Shown piece after piece: positions 16,392 to 24,575 of a DNA stretch of 64,000 nucleotides. Origin of the DNA: Frisingicoccus sp009929615 (GTDB lineage: Bacteria; Bacillota; Clostridia; Lachnospirales; Lachnospiraceae); NCBI GenBank assembly GCA_028692275.1, contig JAQUXR010000012.1, positions 5,669 to 69,668 of the forward strand. Reading direction: 5' to 3'. The notes below the pieces were generated by a model that ran no database searches, was not told where the DNA came from, and was given only the letters and a program-made list of their open reading frames with translations. Position 1 is the first letter of the stretch. Each line of letters starts with the position of its first letter. A program made the translations under genes and the position numbers.

Positions 16392-17600
16392 ATGGAAAAG
16401 ATAAAGATGACGACACCATTAGTTGAGATGGATGGCGATGAAATGACACGAATTCTCTGGAAGATGATTAAGGATGAACTCCTTGAGCCTTTCATTGAAT
16501 TAAATACAGAGTACTATGACCTTGGTTTGGAATACAGAAACGAAACCGATGATAAGGTAACGGTTGATTCTGCTCTGGCTACGAAGAAATATGGTGTAGC
16601 TGTTAAGTGTGCAACGATTACTCCAAACGGTGCACGTATGGGTGAGTATAATTTAAAAGAGATGTGGAAGAGTCCGAATGGAACCATTCGTGCCATTCTT
16701 GATGGTACAGTTTTTCGTGCCCCGATTATTGTTAAAGGTATTGAACCGAACGTAAAGACATGGACAAAGCCGATTACACTGGCAAGACATGCTTATGGTG
16801 ATGTTTATAAAGGAAGCGAGATGAAGATTCCTGGAGCTGGTAAAGTAGAACTTGTTTACACAGCTGCTGATGGAAGTGAAGCGCGTGAACTTGTTCATGA
16901 ATTTGATGGTCCTGGTATTGTCCAGGGTATGCATAACACGGTGAAATCCATTCGAAGTTTTGCTCATAGTTGTTTCAAATATGCTTTAGACACAAAGCAG
17001 GATTTGTGGTTTGCAACTAAAGATACAATTTCTAAAAAATATGACCACACATTTAAAGATATTTTCCAGGAGATTTATGATGCAGAATATGCGAAAGCAT
17101 TTGAAGCAGCAGGGCTGGAATATTTCTATACATTAATTGATGATGCTGTAGCCCGTGTTATGAAATCTGAAGGTGGTTACATTTGGGCATGTAAGAACTA
17201 TGATGGCGATGTTATGAGTGACATGGTATCTTCTGCATTTGGCTCTCTGGCCATGATGACATCGGTGCTTGTATCACCAGAAGGTTATTATGAATATGAA
17301 GCAGCTCACGGAACAGTTCAGAGACATTATTACAAACATCTGGCAGGCGAGGAAACTTCTACAAACTCAGTAGCAACTATTTTCGCATGGACGGGTGCTC
17401 TAAGAAAAAGAGGCGAACTTGATGGCAACAATGAATTGATGGCTTTTGCAGATAAGCTGGAAGAGGCAACTGTTAAGACTATCGAGTCCGGTAAGATGAC
17501 GAAAGACCTTGTTCTTTTGACAACTTTGGATAATGTAACAGAATTATCCAGTGAAGGTTTTATTAAAGCTATTCGTGAGAATTTAGAAAAAATGTGTTAA
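16392..17600 (+). CDS. icd: NADP-dependent isocitrate dehydrogenase, eukaryotic-like type
   Basis: A 402-residue protein of the IDH subfamily found in eukaryotes and some anaerobes: PLVEMDGDEMTRILW at the N-terminus, KSPNGTIRAILDGTVFRAPI (phosphate/isocitrate binding), IDDAVARVMKSEGGYIWACKNYDGDVMSD (metal and catalytic residues) and AAHGTVQRHY (NADP site). It oxidatively decarboxylates isocitrate to 2-oxoglutarate. ATG 16392 is preferred to 16374 because AGGAGG lies just before it. With the Re-citrate synthase next door it gives two of the three steps from oxaloacetate to 2-oxoglutarate; aconitase is not in the window. A terminator separates the two genes. Confidence 0.95.
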   Translation: MEKIKMTTPLVEMDGDEMTRILWKMIKDELLEPFIELNTEYYDLGLEYRNETDDKVTVDSALATKKYGVAVKCATITPNGARMGEYNLKEMWKSPNGTIRAILDGTVFRAPIIVKGIEPNVKTWTKPITLARHAYGDVYKGSEMKIPGAGKVELVYTAADGSEARELVHEFDGPGIVQGMHNTVKSIRSFAHSCFKYALDTKQDLWFATKDTISKKYDHTFKDIFQEIYDAEYAKAFEAAGLEYFYTLIDDAVARVMKSEGGYIWACKNYDGDVMSDMVSSAFGSLAMMTSVLVSPEGYYEYEAAHGTVQRHYYKHLAGEETSTNSVATIFAWTGALRKRGELDGNNELMAFADKLEEATVKTIESGKMTKDLVLLTTLDNVTELSSEGFIKAIRENLEKMC

Positions 17601-17613
17601 TTATAAAATAAAC

Positions 17614-17674
17614 AGGGGACCATCTATTGAAAGGGAAAGAGCGCTTTCGGTGGATTGGTTCCCTTATTTTGTTA
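17614..17674 (+). terminator. Rho-independent terminator
   Basis: AGGGGACCA (17614-17622) pairs with TGGTTCCCT (17657-17665, one G-U), with an inner GAAAG/CTTTC stem, followed by TATTTTGTT. Confidence 0.7.
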
Positions 17675-17691
17675 TAAAATAAACAAACCCC

Positions 17692-17720
17692 TTGACAGAA
17701 AATGTATAATTGTATACAAT
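17692..17720 (+). promoter_or_regulatory. Strong sigma-A promoter of the citrate synthase gene
   Basis: Consensus TTGACA (17692-17697), 17-base spacer, TACAAT (17715-17720). The spacer and -10 lie inside a 26-bp palindrome. Confidence 0.85.
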
Positions 17721-17727
17721 TATACAT
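17702..17727. promoter_or_regulatory. Perfect 26-bp palindromic operator, probable GntR binding site
   Basis: The 26 bases are a perfect inverted repeat centred on ATTGTATACAAT. The core TTGTATACAA resembles operators of FadR/FCD-type GntR regulators such as E. coli DgoR. It covers the spacer and the -10 of the citrate synthase promoter, and the FCD-type GntR gene is the second gene of the same transcript, so autorepression is the simplest reading. Confidence 0.75.
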
Positions 17728-17786
17728 GGACGTCAGTTCGCTAAAAAGATGAAGTGATTTAGATTTTGAAAAGAGGAGTGTGAAAT

Positions 17787-19181
17787 ATGGATAATCGTAA
17801 TGTGGTAATTAACCCTCATAATAATTTACTGGCTTTTGAAGAGCACTTCTATGGTCTTCAGGATGTTAAGGAACCAAATGTTTTCAGAAACCTGTTTCCT
17901 TATGAAGAAGTCCCTAAGATTGTATTCAATCAACGTGTTGTGCCGATTAACATGCCAGATGAAATATGGATTACAGATACAACTTTTCGAGATGGACAAC
18001 AGTCACGTGCTCCCTATTCTACCGAGCAGATAGTGACTCTTTATGATTATATGCACCGCCTTAGTGGACCTAAGGGGATTGTACGGCAGAGTGAGTTTTT
18101 CCTTTACAGTGAGAAAGACAGAAATGCTGCTTATAAATGTATGGAACGCGGTTATGAATTTCCTGAAGTAACTGCCTGGATTCGGGCGAACAAAAAGGAT
18201 TTTCAGTTTGTTAAAGAAATGGGCATTAAAGAAACAGGTATCCTGGTAAGCTGCTCCGATTATCATATTTTTTATAAGATGAAAATGACACGTAAACAGG
18301 CGATGGAACATTATCTGAGTGTTGTTAAGGAATGTCTTGAAACAGGTGTACGCCCAAGATGCCATCTGGAAGACATTACCCGTTCAGATATTTACGGTTT
18401 TGTTATTCCTTTCTGTCTGGAGTTGGAGAAACTTGGAGAACAGTATGGTATTCCGGTTAAAATCCGTGCCTGTGATACGATGGGGTATGGTGTAAACTTT
18501 ACGGGTGCAGCAATTCCGAGGTCAGTGCCCGGAATTATTTATGGTTTAAATGTTCATGCCGGAGTTCCATCGAACATGATTGAGTGGCATGGTCATAATG
18601 ATTTTTACAAGGCCGTTGTTAATTCAACAACAGCATGGCTTTATGGTGCATCCGGGGTTAATTGTTCGCTCTTTGGTATTGGTGAGCGTACAGGTAATAC
18701 ACCTTTGGAGGCTATGGTTTTTGAATATGCTCAGATTCGTGGAACACTGGACGGCATGGATACGACAGTGATTACAGAGATGGCTGAATATTATGAAAAA
18801 GAAATCGGATATAAGCTTCCTTCAAGAACACCATTTGTTGGAAAGAATTTTAATGTAACCCGTGCCGGAATTCATGCCGATGGGCTGCTAAAAAATGAAG
18901 AAATCTATAATATTTTTGATACAGAGAAGTTCTTAAACCGACCCGTTTTGGTTGCTGTTTCCAATACTTCCGGTCTTGCTGGAATTGCTCATTGGATTAA
19001 TACTTACTTCCGTCTGAAAGATGATAAGTGTGTAACAAAATCAGACCCGATTATTGGTTATGTAAAAGAATGGGTTGATAAAGAATATGAAAGCGGCCGT
19101 GTGACAGCATTGACCGATGAAGAACTTTTGAAAGTAATAGATGAAGCATGTAAAGCATGTAATTATACGATAGGGGCGTAG
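17787..19181 (+). CDS. Re-citrate synthase (homocitrate/isopropylmalate synthase-like)
   Basis: A 464-residue DRE-TIM metallolyase: ITDTTFRDGQQSRAPYSTEQI (residues ~62-82) is the D-T-T-x-R-D-G-Q-Q-S-R motif, followed by CHLEDITRSD, IRACDTMGYGV and the metal-binding EWHGHNDFYKAV. Length, the long N-terminal extension (INPHNNLLAFEEHFYGLQDVKEPNVFRNLFPY) and the HADGLLKNEEIYNIFDTEKFLNRP segment fit the Re-citrate synthase clade first described in Clostridium kluyveri rather than leucine enzymes. It condenses oxaloacetate and acetyl-CoA. The neighbouring isocitrate dehydrogenase supports this role in glutamate synthesis. AGAGGAG precedes the ATG. A homocitrate synthase-like activity is the main alternative. 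Confidence 0.88.
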   Translation: MDNRNVVINPHNNLLAFEEHFYGLQDVKEPNVFRNLFPYEEVPKIVFNQRVVPINMPDEIWITDTTFRDGQQSRAPYSTEQIVTLYDYMHRLSGPKGIVRQSEFFLYSEKDRNAAYKCMERGYEFPEVTAWIRANKKDFQFVKEMGIKETGILVSCSDYHIFYKMKMTRKQAMEHYLSVVKECLETGVRPRCHLEDITRSDIYGFVIPFCLELEKLGEQYGIPVKIRACDTMGYGVNFTGAAIPRSVPGIIYGLNVHAGVPSNMIEWHGHNDFYKAVVNSTTAWLYGASGVNCSLFGIGERTGNTPLEAMVFEYAQIRGTLDGMDTTVITEMAEYYEKEIGYKLPSRTPFVGKNFNVTRAGIHADGLLKNEEIYNIFDTEKFLNRPVLVAVSNTSGLAGIAHWINTYFRLKDDKCVTKSDPIIGYVKEWVDKEYESGRVTALTDEELLKVIDEACKACNYTIGA

Positions 19182-19192
19182 GAGGCCGATTT

Positions 19193-19873
19193 ATGCTGAA
19201 AAATGATTTTTCAGAGGAACAAGGAAAATATTCACTTACGGAAAAAGTGTATCAGGCTCTTCGTTCAGACATTCTTTCGGGTGGTTTTAAGGATCAGGAA
19301 GAACTCAAAGAAAATGCTTTGGCAAAGGATTATGGTGTGAGCCGTACACCGGTCAGAGAAGCGATTCGACAGCTCGCTCTGGAAGGACTGGTTGATACTA
19401 TACCAAATCGTGGAGCTTATGTGCATAATATTCATTGTAAAGATGTTGTGGATGTGTATGCTATGCGTTCGCTTCTGGAAGGACTTGCAGCCAGATGGGC
19501 CGTAGAGAATGCCACGAAGGAACAGATTGAAGCGATGGAAGAGGTTGTCTATATGTCCGAGTACTATCGGAATAAGGGAAATCTGGAGCAGGTTTATGTT
19601 TCAGATAATCGGTTTCATGAACTCCTATACATTGCCTCAGGCAGTCATTTGTTGGAACATATGCTCAGGATGTTTCATGAATATGTACAGCAGGTGCGTA
19701 AAAATGCTTTAAAGGACGAAATACGTGCAAAGAATTCTTTTGAAGAACATGCGGCTATTTTAGAAGCTATAAAGAACCATCAGGCGGATGAAGCAGCAAG
19801 ACTGGCAACACAGCATATTGAAAATGCGGTGGAAAGCTGGAAAGTGACAGATGCGATTCATGCTGTAGAATAA
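19193..19873 (+). CDS. GntR-family regulator, FadR/FCD subfamily
   Basis: A 226-residue regulator: winged helix at residues ~15-75 (VYQALRSDILSGGF, YGVSRTPVREAIRQLALEGLVDTIPNRGAYV), then an all-helical FCD domain with the metal-binding residues DNRFHELLY and later H in EEHAAILEAI and ATQHI. FCD domains bind organic acids, so citrate, 2-oxoglutarate or glutamate is a plausible effector. It follows the Re-citrate synthase by 11 bases with AGGAGG before the ATG, and probably binds the palindrome at the operon promoter. Confidence 0.92.
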   Translation: MLKNDFSEEQGKYSLTEKVYQALRSDILSGGFKDQEELKENALAKDYGVSRTPVREAIRQLALEGLVDTIPNRGAYVHNIHCKDVVDVYAMRSLLEGLAARWAVENATKEQIEAMEEVVYMSEYYRNKGNLEQVYVSDNRFHELLYIASGSHLLEHMLRMFHEYVQQVRKNALKDEIRAKNSFEEHAAILEAIKNHQADEAARLATQHIENAVESWKVTDAIHAVE

Positions 19874-19923
19874 AGAAAAGGTTCGGATATTGATTTTTAA
19901 AATCAATATCCGAACCTTTTCTT
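19874..19923. terminator. Bidirectional Rho-independent terminator
   Basis: A near-perfect inverted repeat with arms AAAAGGTTCGGATATTGATT and its complement, ending in TTTTCTT; serves the convergent GntR and ABC-F genes. Confidence 0.92.
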
Positions 19924-21838
19924 ATACAAGAGATTCCCATTCTTCCATTAATTCAAGAAGTTCTTCATCCAGTTCTTCATGTTCGGTGTTAATCTCTATT
20001 AAACGGCTGACATTTGTTGCAATATCACTTTGTCCCAAAAGTTCATCCAGTTCAGCAAGGCGCTCTTCAATTTCATTAATACGTTCTTCTAAACGTTTAA
20101 TCTGGTTCTGACGTTTCCGTTCTTTTGCCTGTTCTTCTTTTTGACGAAGATAATCGTCCTTTCCAGCCGGTTTTTCAGGAGCCGCAGAAACTTCTTCCAC
20201 AGTGCGAAAACCGCCGGAAGAACTTACAGAAGGATGTTCTTTTTTCTCCAGATATTCATCATAGTTTCCAACATAGTTATTTAATCCGCCTTCAGTTAAA
20301 TCTAAAATCCGGGTTGCCGTCTGATTGATGAAATAACGGTCGTGGGAGACATAGAGGACCGTACCGGTATAGCCCTTTAAAGCATCTTCTAATATCTCAC
20401 GGGACTGGATATCCAAATGGTTTGTCGGTTCATCCAAAATTAAAAAGTTTGCATGGGAGAGCATCAGCTTTGCCAGAGAAACACGGCCACGTTCGCCACC
20501 GCTCAGCTCGCTGATTTGCTTAAAAACATCATCTCCGGTAAATAAAAAGGCGGCGAGAACATTCCGGATACGAGTATTGGTTAATGTCGGGTAAGCATCG
20601 GAAATTTCTTCAAAAATAGATTTTTCATCATGAAGAACCTGGTGTTCCTGGTCGTAGTACCCGATATGTACCTTAGCACCCAGACGGAGTTCGCAGGTGT
20701 CTGCCGGCAGAAGACCATTGATGATTTTTAAAATAGTTGTTTTTCCGGCACCGTTATCAGCAATCAAAGCTACGCGTTCACCCCGGCGTATATCCATGAC
20801 AATATCTTGAAATAAGTATTCGCCATCAAAGCTTTTACTTAAATGCTCAATGAAGAGAACATCATTACCACTGACAGTGTCAGGCTCGAGGAGAATACGC
20901 ATTCCCGAACTTTCCTCAAGGGGTTTATCCATGACATCGACTTTATTCAACATTTTTTCACGACTTTCGGCCCGGCGGATAGACTTCTCACGATTAAAGG
21001 AACGGAGTTTTTGGATAACTGCTTCCTGATGAGCAATTTCATGCTGCTGATTCATCCATGCCTTCCGCTGGATATCACGAAGCTGAGCTTTCTTTTCAGC
21101 GTAGTCGCTGTAATTTCCTTTAAAAACCTGCCCTTCATGATGGTCAATTTCGATTATTTTCGACACAACCTTGTCAAGAAAGTAACGATCATGAGCCACA
21201 ATAACGACGGAACCTTTATAATTCATAAGAAATGTTTCCAGCCATGCTGTAGAATTCATGTCTAAATGGTTGGTCGGTTCATCAAGAAGCAGGATATCCG
21301 GCTTGGATAAAAGGAGTCGTCCAAGGGCGACTCGTGTTTTCTGACCACCGGAAAGTAGACGGACTTCTTTAGAAAAATCTTCTTCGGTGAAGCCAAGACC
21401 TTTCAATACACCAATAATCTCACTTTGGTAGGCATAGCCGTTTTTATCTTCAAAAGACTGACGCAGCCGGGCATAAGTTTGAAGAAGTTTATCAAGTTCT
21501 TCGCCACTGGCATTTTTCATGGACAATTCCACTTCGGCCATGCTTTCTTCGAGTTGAATGACATCTTTTTTTACATCCAGAAGCTCGTCATAAATGGTTC
21601 GCTGTGAATCTCTGGAGTGGTGCTGGGCCAGATAGCCGACGGTTTTGCCTTTGGCAAAGATGACATCGCCGGAATCCGGCGGCAGTTCATTCATTATTAT
21701 CTTCAGCAATGTAGACTTTCCGGCACCGTTCATGCCTACAATAGCCGCTTTTTCGTAATCCTCAATGTGGAAGGAAATATCTTTAAGAATCACGTCAGTT
21801 CCAAAGGCTTTGGAAATGTGGTGACATGCAAGTATCAT
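19922..21838 (-). CDS. ABC-F family ATPase, YdiF-like
   Basis: A 638-residue protein with two ABC ATPase domains and no membrane segment. Walker A: GMNGAGKST and ADNGAGKTT; signatures LSGGQKTR and LSGGERGR; Walker B DILLLDEPTNHLD and FLILDEPTNHLD. Between the domains is the helical linker (about 240-310, RDIQRKAWMNQQHEIAHQEAVIQKLRSF) that reaches the ribosomal P/E site, and a charged C-terminal coiled coil (about 550-638) follows. ABC-F proteins act on the ribosome to relieve stalling or protect against antibiotics. Whether this one confers resistance is not evident. A promoter with TTTACA-17-TAAAAT lies upstream. Confidence 0.93.
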   Translation of the reverse strand: MILACHHISKAFGTDVILKDISFHIEDYEKAAIVGMNGAGKSTLLKIIMNELPPDSGDVIFAKGKTVGYLAQHHSRDSQRTIYDELLDVKKDVIQLEESMAEVELSMKNASGEELDKLLQTYARLRQSFEDKNGYAYQSEIIGVLKGLGFTEEDFSKEVRLLSGGQKTRVALGRLLLSKPDILLLDEPTNHLDMNSTAWLETFLMNYKGSVVIVAHDRYFLDKVVSKIIEIDHHEGQVFKGNYSDYAEKKAQLRDIQRKAWMNQQHEIAHQEAVIQKLRSFNREKSIRRAESREKMLNKVDVMDKPLEESSGMRILLEPDTVSGNDVLFIEHLSKSFDGEYLFQDIVMDIRRGERVALIADNGAGKTTILKIINGLLPADTCELRLGAKVHIGYYDQEHQVLHDEKSIFEEISDAYPTLTNTRIRNVLAAFLFTGDDVFKQISELSGGERGRVSLAKLMLSHANFLILDEPTNHLDIQSREILEDALKGYTGTVLYVSHDRYFINQTATRILDLTEGGLNNYVGNYDEYLEKKEHPSVSSSGGFRTVEEVSAAPEKPAGKDDYLRQKEEQAKERKRQNQIKRLEERINEIEERLAELDELLGQSDIATNVSRLIEINTEHEELDEELLELMEEWESLV

Positions 21839-21875
21839 ACTAATTCTCCTTCGTTTCTATAAAATACCAGTATTC

Positions 21876-21904
21876 ATTTTAGCACATAGAAAAATCTGTG
21901 TAAA
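21876..21904 (-). promoter_or_regulatory. Sigma-A type promoter of the ABC-F gene
   Basis: On the minus strand TTTACA (21904-21899), 17-base spacer, TAAAAT (21881-21876). Confidence 0.75.
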
Positions 21905-21928
21905 CAGAAGAAAAAACATAAAGATAGT

Positions 21929-21957
21929 TTGACAATTTTACTACAATTAGATATAAT
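21929..21957 (+). promoter_or_regulatory. Consensus sigma-A promoter upstream of rex
   Basis: TTGACA (21929-21934), 17-base spacer, TATAAT (21952-21957): both hexamers match consensus. A half-site TTTAACAAA occurs further down at about 21984-21992. Confidence 0.88.
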
Positions 21958-22033
21958 GAACTTGAACTCTATTATGATTATTATTTAACAAAGAATCATG
22001 AAAAAATAGATATGGGATAGGATGTAGGAGATT

Positions 22034-22687
22034 ATGAAACAAAGGGAGATTTCAGCAGCGGTTATACGCCGGCTGCCGCGATACTATCGATATCTGGGAG
22101 AACTTTTACAAAACGATGTTGTACGTATTTCATCTAAGGAACTGAGCCAGCGGATGAAGGTCACGGCATCCCAGATACGACAGGATTTAAATAACTTTGG
22201 AGGATTCGGCCAGCAGGGTTATGGCTATAACGTAGAATACCTCCATAATGAGATTGGGAAGATTCTCGGATTAGATGTGCAGCATAATATGATTATTATT
22301 GGTGCAGGTAATTTGGGCCAGGCTTTGGCGAATTATAATTTCGAAAAAGTTGGCTTTCATTTGATTGGTATCTTTGATACGAATCCACGGTTAAAGGGAG
22401 TCTCAGTGCGTGGAATCGAAGTCTATATGATGGATACTCTGGATGATTTTATTGCCACCCATAATGTGGATGTTGTAACGCTGACCGTTCCAAGACGCCA
22501 GGCAGTAGATATTGGCAAACATCTGGAACAGATTGGTGTTAAAGCCATCTGGAATTTTGCACCGACAGATTTGAGTGTATCTGATGATGTATGTGTGAAG
22601 AATGTTCACCTGAATGAAAGCCTGATGACGCTTTCATATGAATACAGGGCAATGCACACACGAGATGCTGAGGATGACCAGGATTGA
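22034..22687 (+). CDS. rex: Redox-sensing transcriptional repressor Rex
   Basis: A 217-residue Rex protein: N-terminal winged helix (PRYYRYLGELLQNDVVRISSKELSQRMKVTASQIRQDLNNFGGFGQQGYGYNV) and a Rossmann domain with GAGNLGQALANY that binds NADH/NAD+, then a C-terminal swap helix. Rex represses fermentation genes until NADH rises, binding TTGTTAA-type inverted repeats. A matching element lies before the thiolase gene at 45817-45838. It has its own strong promoter and may be co-transcribed with acpS and nnrDE, which follow closely. Confidence 0.96.
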   Translation: MKQREISAAVIRRLPRYYRYLGELLQNDVVRISSKELSQRMKVTASQIRQDLNNFGGFGQQGYGYNVEYLHNEIGKILGLDVQHNMIIIGAGNLGQALANYNFEKVGFHLIGIFDTNPRLKGVSVRGIEVYMMDTLDDFIATHNVDVVTLTVPRRQAVDIGKHLEQIGVKAIWNFAPTDLSVSDDVCVKNVHLNESLMTLSYEYRAMHTRDAEDDQD

Positions 22688-22696
22688 GTTGGTAAT

Positions 22697-23065
22697 ATGA
22701 TAATAGGAATCGGCACAGATATTGCAGAGATAGAGCGCATCAAGAAGGCCTGCTTACGGGAGGCCTTTTTGGTGCGTTGTTTTACGTTAAAAGAGAAAAT
22801 ATATATAGAGAATCACCCAGAACGGGCGGCGGGGAATTTCGCGGTAAAAGAAGCGGTTTCCAAGGCCATGGGCACAGGATTTCGAGGGATGTCTTTAGAC
22901 GAGATTGAAGTTTTGCGGGATGATTTGGGGAAGCCCTATATTCAACTGTATGGCCGGGCAAAGACGAAGGCGGAAGGCCTGAATATCAGCAGGTGGCATG
23001 TATCCATCAGTAATACGAAGACTTTAGCTATAGCCTATGTCATTGGGGAAGGGGTGGAAGCATGA
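22697..23065 (+). CDS. acpS: Holo-[acyl-carrier-protein] synthase
   Basis: A 122-residue AcpS-type phosphopantetheinyl transferase: IGIGTDIAEIERI carries the Mg-binding Asp and FAVKEAVSKAMGTGFRG the second metal-binding Glu and CoA-binding Lys; the C-terminal WHVSISNTKTLAIAYV is typical. It transfers 4'-phosphopantetheine from CoA to apo-ACP in fatty acid synthesis. It starts 9 bases after rex and its stop overlaps the nnrDE start by 4 bases, an arrangement (acpS-nnr-alr) common in Firmicutes. Confidence 0.95.
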   Translation: MIIGIGTDIAEIERIKKACLREAFLVRCFTLKEKIYIENHPERAAGNFAVKEAVSKAMGTGFRGMSLDEIEVLRDDLGKPYIQLYGRAKTKAEGLNISRWHVSISNTKTLAIAYVIGEGVEA

Positions 23066-24564
23066 ATAAAATAGTTACAGCCGCTGAGATGAAAGCGATT
23101 GACAATTACACGATTGAACAGCTGGGAGTACCTTCTGTGGTATTAATGGAGAGGGCAGCTTTATCGCTGGTAAACCGCCTGAAAGCAGGAATTACCAAAA
23201 AAGACAGGATTCTCTGTTTGTGTGGTGCAGGAAATAATGGTGGTGATGGGGTAGCTGTTGCACGGATTTTATTTACCCAGGGGTATTCTGCGTCCTATTA
23301 TATGGCTGGAAAACCGGAAAAATGGACCGAAGAAACAAAAAAACAGATTCAGATAGCAAGAAATATAGGGGTACCTGAATATAATGAATTAAACCTTACA
23401 CATATACGCATCCTTGTTGATGGACTTTTTGGCATTGGACTGCTCAGTGAGGTGCGAAAACCCTATGATGAATTGATAGAAAAAGTCAATAGGTGGCGAA
23501 AAGCAAATCCAGACAGACAAGTCTGGGCTGTAGATATTCCATCAGGACTTTCAGCAGATACAGGTCAGGTGCTGGGGTGCACAATTCAGGCAGACTTTAC
23601 AGTGACCTTTGGTTTTAATAAACGGGGAATGCTCCTGTATCCGGGACGTGACCTGGCGGGAAAGTGCTTTGTAGAAGACATAGGTTTTCCACTTAAAGCA
23701 CTTCAGGAAAATGAACCGGAAGGATTTTCATATGATGTACAGGATTTTGAACAACTGCCTGAAAGAAAAAATGATTCGAATAAGGGAACTTATGGTAAAA
23801 TATTAATAATTGCCGGAAGTAAGAATATGAGCGGTGCGGCTTATTTTGCCGGACAGGCTGCTTATTTTACCGGGGCAGGTCTGGTTCGGATTCTCACGGA
23901 AGAAGAGAATCGGGAGATTTTGCAGAGTCAGCTTCCTCAGGCAATGATATCTGTTTGGGAAGAAATGGACGAACTCTCTTTAAAAGAGGTTCTGGACTGG
24001 TCAGACAGCTTGGTTATCGGACCGGGCATAGGAATAAAACCGGAGATGGTACGGCGGATAAAGTCGGTTCTGGAATTAGCAAAGGGACCGGTTGTCATAG
24101 ATGCGGATGGTCTGAATCTTTTGGCGGAACATAAAGCCTGGTATAAGCTTCTTCCTAAGGAAACCATTTTAACACCCCATATGGGTGAAATGTCCCGATT
24201 GTCCGGGAAAACCATTGCGGAATTGAAGGCGGACCGGGGTGCATGGGCAAAGGAATTTTCAAAAAAGCATCATCTTATATGTGTCTTAAAGGACAGTTCA
24301 ACGGTTGTATCTAATGGTTCGGAACTTTATTTGAATCGGAGTGGCAACCAGGGAATGGCAACGGGCGGTTCAGGTGATGTTTTGAGTGGAATTATCGGTG
24401 CACTTGCCGGAACAGGAATGAATATTTTTTCAGCAGCATCCATGGGGGTTTATCTTCATGGCTGTGCAGGCGATGAGGCGGCAGAGACTTACAGTGCCCG
24501 TGGTATGACAGCAATGGAACTGATTGAAGGAATTCGGAAAATATTGAAAAAAAAAGAAAAGTAA
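23062..24564 (+). CDS. nnr: Bifunctional NAD(P)H-hydrate epimerase/dehydratase
   Basis: A 500-residue fusion. The N-terminal YjeF_N epimerase (about 1-215) has LCGAGNNGGDGVAVAR and VDIPSGLSADTG; the C-terminal ribokinase-like dehydratase (about 225-495) has KGTYGKILIIAGSKNMSGAAYF, ILTPHMGEMSRL and the ATP/ADP-binding NQGMATGGSGDVLSGIIGAL. Together they repair hydrated NADH and NADPH. The ATG overlaps the acpS stop (ATGA), so translation is coupled. Alr follows 11 bases after the stop. Confidence 0.96.
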   Translation: MNKIVTAAEMKAIDNYTIEQLGVPSVVLMERAALSLVNRLKAGITKKDRILCLCGAGNNGGDGVAVARILFTQGYSASYYMAGKPEKWTEETKKQIQIARNIGVPEYNELNLTHIRILVDGLFGIGLLSEVRKPYDELIEKVNRWRKANPDRQVWAVDIPSGLSADTGQVLGCTIQADFTVTFGFNKRGMLLYPGRDLAGKCFVEDIGFPLKALQENEPEGFSYDVQDFEQLPERKNDSNKGTYGKILIIAGSKNMSGAAYFAGQAAYFTGAGLVRILTEEENREILQSQLPQAMISVWEEMDELSLKEVLDWSDSLVIGPGIGIKPEMVRRIKSVLELAKGPVVIDADGLNLLAEHKAWYKLLPKETILTPHMGEMSRLSGKTIAELKADRGAWAKEFSKKHHLICVLKDSSTVVSNGSELYLNRSGNQGMATGGSGDVLSGIIGALAGTGMNIFSAASMGVYLHGCAGDEAAETYSARGMTAMELIEGIRKILKKKEK

Positions 24565-24575
24565 AAACCGAGGTT

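Noticed and set aside
19890..20328. Plus-strand frames opposite the ABC-F C-terminal coiled coil (Ser-rich)
   Set aside because: They are antisense shadows of the Glu/Lys-rich coding region, with no ribosome binding site.
21984..21992. Rex autoregulation site before rex
   Set aside because: Only one half-site (TTTAACAAA) is present, without the inverted partner at the right distance.
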